8,891 nt of DNA from NCBI GenBank assembly GCA_945867725.1, contig CAMBJI010000064.1:1-8891 (forward strand). Reading direction: 5' to 3'. How positions within the stretch are numbered: position 1 is the first letter of the stretch; every line of letters begins with the position of its first letter. The DNA comes from Bordetella parapertussis (GTDB lineage: Bacteria; Pseudomonadota; Gammaproteobacteria; Burkholderiales; Burkholderiaceae_D). Shown here one piece after another: positions 7,010 through 8,891 of the stretch. The notes under the pieces are model-generated. The model did no database searches and had not been told where the DNA came from. It saw only the letters and a program-made list of their open reading frames with translations. The position numbers and the translations under genes were made by a program.

Positions 7010-8376
7010 CTACCGTTTATCCACGCCGTCGTGTCATCCAGCGCCCGCTCGAAGCGCACCAGCAGTTCATCAATCTCTGCATCCGAGATAATCAGTGGCG
7101 GCGAGAAGGCAACGATGTCACCTGCCATCGCACGCAGAATGAGCCCATGCTCCTGCGCGCGCCGAACCAAATAAGCAGCCACACCCTTCTCGGCTGGAAA
7201 AGGCGTGCGGCTCGCTGGTTCTAGCGCGAGTTCAACGGCTGCGATCAACCCCATACCGCGCACATCGCCCACATAGGGATGACTACTGAATTTTTTCAGT
7301 CCTTCATGCAAGCGAGGCGACACACGATTGACGTGACCAATGACATCCTGCTCTTCGTAGATTTTCAGCGCCTCCAGCGCCACCGCACAGGCCACCGGAT
7401 GTCCCCCATAGGTATAGCCGTGGCCGAACACACCCACTTCGGCACTGGCGTCAGCCACTGCCTGATAAACGCGGTCGCTGACATAGAGTGCCGACATGGG
7501 CACGTAGGCGGATGTCAGCATCTTGGCCACCGTAATAAAATCGGGCTGCAAGCCATACACTTCTGAACCGAAGGCCTTGCCCAAACGACCAAAACCGCTC
7601 ACCACTTCATCGGCAATCAACAGGATGTTGTATTTTTTCAGAATCGGCTGAATCAGATCAAAGTAACGCGAGGGTGGAATGATCACACCGCCGGCGCCCT
7701 GCACAGGCTCGGCAATGAAGGCACCAACGGTCTCAGGCCCCTCTCGCAGAATCGTATCCTCCAGTTCCTTGGCGAGACGCTCGGCAAAGGCATCCGGCGT
7801 CTCACCGGATTTCGCAAACTGGTAGGGATGCGGGCAGCTGACCCGAATGGTCTCGGGCATCGGCAGATCGAAATGCTTGTGCATGGTCGGAATGCCGGAG
7901 AGCGAGGCCGCCGCCAGCGTCACGCCGTGATAGCCTTTAACGCGCGCGATAATTTTTTTCTTCTGCGGCTGGCCAATAGCATTGTGGTAATAGCGAACCA
8001 GCTTGACCGCCGTGTCGTTCGACTCCGATCCTGAATTCGCAAACAAGATACGCGCCATCGGCACAGGCGACCAGCGCATCATGACCTCAACGAGCTCTGT
8101 TACAGGGCCCGAGACTTTCCCAGAAAACGTATGGTAATAGGGCAGCTTCTGCATCTGACGATGCGCAGCGTCGACCAGACGCTGCTCGGAAAAACCCAGC
8201 GCAGCACACCAGAGCCCGGCCATACCCTCGATGTATTCCTTGCCATGCTCATCAGTGACATGCACGCCTCGCCCGCTAACAACCACAAGCGCTCCGTTTT
8301 TTTCTAGATCTCTTGGCTGGGTATAAGGGTGAAAGTGAAATTTCGCATCTGCTTCGGCGGCGAGGGAACGTGCCAT
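7006..8376 (-). CDS. Class III PLP-dependent aminotransferase, putrescine/omega-amine type
   Basis: Fold-type I, subgroup II aminotransferase of 456 residues, full length for omega-amine transaminases such as SpuC (putrescine:pyruvate aminotransferase). Visible PLP-site elements are GSESN (116-120, phosphate grip), YHG (149-151), Asp256 in ADEV (pyridine nitrogen) and Lys285 in TVAKMLTSA (Schiff base). GMAGLWCAALGF (about 51-62) is the usual omega-transaminase substrate-site stretch, and GHGYTYGGHPV follows at about 320. The ATG at 8376 has GGAG at 8384-8387, 7 bases upstream. Next to patD and a YdcS-type importer, the likely reaction is putrescine plus pyruvate giving 4-aminobutanal plus alanine. 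Alternatives are another diamine, GABA or beta-alanine as amino donor; sequence alone does not decide. It is transcribed on its own, separated from the ydc operon by the LysR gene. Confidence 0.92.
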   Translation of the reverse strand: MARSLAAEADAKFHFHPYTQPRDLEKNGALVVVSGRGVHVTDEHGKEYIEGMAGLWCAALGFSEQRLVDAAHRQMQKLPYYHTFSGKVSGPVTELVEVMMRWSPVPMARILFANSGSESNDTAVKLVRYYHNAIGQPQKKKIIARVKGYHGVTLAAASLSGIPTMHKHFDLPMPETIRVSCPHPYQFAKSGETPDAFAERLAKELEDTILREGPETVGAFIAEPVQGAGGVIIPPSRYFDLIQPILKKYNILLIADEVVSGFGRLGKAFGSEVYGLQPDFITVAKMLTSAYVPMSALYVSDRVYQAVADASAEVGVFGHGYTYGGHPVACAVALEALKIYEEQDVIGHVNRVSPRLHEGLKKFSSHPYVGDVRGMGLIAAVELALEPASRTPFPAEKGVAAYLVRRAQEHGLILRAMAGDIVAFSPPLIISDAEIDELLVRFERALDDTTAWINGR

Positions 8377-8383
8377 GCTTTAT

Positions 8384-8387
8384 CTCC
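8384..8387 (-). promoter_or_regulatory. Ribosome binding site of the aminotransferase gene
   Basis: GGAG on the - strand, 7 bases before the ATG at 8376. It supports that start codon and leaves 233 bases of non-coding DNA between this gene and the P450 gene. Confidence 0.7.
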
Positions 8388-8420
8388 GTCATTAATTTTT
8401 GTAAATCTTGCCATATTTTA

Positions 8421-8451
8421 GGCTGGGCTGGGCTGGGCTGGGCCGGGCTGG
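8421..8451. repeat. Six-copy GGCTG tandem repeat with G-quadruplex potential
   Basis: Six head-to-tail copies of GGCTG on the + strand, the fifth varied to GGCCG, plus one extra G. This gives five GGG runs separated by 2-base loops, a strong sequence match to a G-quadruplex motif. The repeat lies 45 bases upstream of the aminotransferase ATG and, on the - strand, directly abuts TAAAAT (8415-8420), which resembles a -10 element. It is GC-rich inside AT-rich non-coding DNA. Confidence 0.9.
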
Positions 8452-8609
8452 TTACAGCATCGACATTTCGGAGCTATCAAGGAAACGAACCTAAAATTTT
8501 CCTGACCCTAGACTCTGACATTTTCCTTTACTGGTCCGACGAGTCATTTTCTGAGCAAAAATCCGCAACTATTTTTATGACTGGGGTTTTACATCAATTC
8601 CGAACCAAA

Positions 8610-8891
8610 TCAACAAGTATCATTTTTCTCAACCCGACAGCGTATACCCTCAGCGGGCCGCACACTTACGCGCGAAATGGGAAAAACACTCGATGGATTC
8701 AGCGGCACAAACGAAAAGCGTCGTAACACTTCACACAAAATCAGTGATGCCTCCAGTTGGGCAATTGTGGCACCGGTACACGCACGCGGCCCGAGCCCGA
8801 AGGGCAAGTAGGTACCCGGTACTGGCGCACTGGCAGTCACATCAAAACGTTCAGGGATAAAACGGTCTGCCTGAGGCCAGTAGGCCTGATG
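8610..8891 (-). CDS. Cytochrome P450, C-terminal end only
   Basis: The frame is open to the right edge, so only the last 93 residues of the protein and its TGA stop are present; a normal P450 has about 400-470. The visible part carries the PERF motif (residues 13-16 of the fragment) and the heme-binding loop PFGLGPRACTG, with the cysteine at fragment residue 38 as axial iron ligand. The following L-helix reads ATIAQLEASLILCEVLRRF. After it comes the usual C-terminal beta region ending RPAEGIRCRVEK. These show a monooxygenase that uses O2 and electrons from a redox partner. The substrate and CYP family cannot be told from this end. A GTG at 8840 gives a short frame but is only an internal codon. 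No functional link to the polyamine genes is evident. Confidence 0.93.
   Translation of the reverse strand, partial: HQAYWPQADRFIPERFDVTASAPVPGTYLPFGLGPRACTGATIAQLEASLILCEVLRRFSFVPLNPSSVFPISRVSVRPAEGIRCRVEKNDTC

Larger units (their letters stand above)
8377..8609. promoter_or_regulatory. Non-coding gap upstream of the aminotransferase gene
   Basis: This 233-base stretch lies between the P450 stop and the aminotransferase start and is visibly richer in A and T than the flanking genes. It should contain the aminotransferase promoter. Besides the GGCTG repeat it holds two copies of ATTTTCCT (8496-8503 and 8520-8527), 24 bases apart. No clear terminator for the P450 gene was found, so read-through into the aminotransferase gene is possible. 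Confidence 0.5.

Noticed and set aside
8421..8451. CRISPR array or mobile-element end
   Set aside because: The unit is only 5 bases with no spacers, and no transposase, terminal inverted repeats or target duplication are visible nearby.
8313..8726. 137-residue open frame on the + strand containing LGWAGLGWAGL
   Set aside because: The repetitive peptide is just the translated GGCTG repeat, and the frame overlaps the ends of two solid genes on the other strand with no homology of its own.
8610..8840. A short complete gene starting at GTG 8840
   Set aside because: The frame continues upstream to the window edge with the P450 PERF motif, so the GTG is an internal codon of a truncated gene.

Overview
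The window looks like a piece of a proteobacterial chromosome, most likely beta- or gammaproteobacterial. This rests on Shine-Dalgarno sites of the GGAG type, moderately GC-rich coding DNA and protein families typical of that group; no marker gene fixes the genus. Coding density is high. The window starts inside one gene and ends inside another.

Layout from left to right: (1) the 3' end of a ChrR-like cupin gene on the + strand (2-289). (2) A five-gene operon on the - strand, transcribed from 5868 down to 392: a periplasmic binding protein (ydcS-like), an ABC ATPase (ydcT-like), two inner-membrane permeases (ydcU- and ydcV-like) and gamma-aminobutyraldehyde dehydrogenase (patD). It ends at a rho-independent terminator (288-325). 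The order and sequences match what I know of the Escherichia coli ydcSTUV-patD operon. (3) A 219-base divergent control region (5869-6087). (4) A LysR-type regulator on the + strand (6088-6999). (5) A class III PLP-dependent aminotransferase on the - strand (7006-8376), convergent with the regulator and separated from it by 6 bases. (6) A 233-base AT-rich gap containing a six-copy pentanucleotide repeat. (7) The C-terminal end of a cytochrome P450 gene on the - strand, running off the right edge.

The core region reads as a polyamine or amine uptake and breakdown module. The transporter would import the substrate (putrescine is the best guess). The aminotransferase would remove one amino group to give 4-aminobutanal, which cyclises to 1-pyrroline. 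PatD would oxidise this to 4-aminobutyrate (GABA) with NAD+. The LysR protein is the obvious candidate regulator of both arms. In E. coli, as far as I know, the ydc operon carries neither a linked aminotransferase nor a LysR regulator (YdcR there is of the MocR type), so this arrangement supports a metabolic role for the Ydc transporter. The true ligand is still inferred.

Nothing here is a clearly new class of system. The most interesting non-coding signals are the (GGCTG)6 repeat with G-quadruplex potential just upstream of the aminotransferase, a strong hairpin between the binding-protein and ATPase genes, and a perfect 10-bp stem that holds the stop codons of the two convergent genes.
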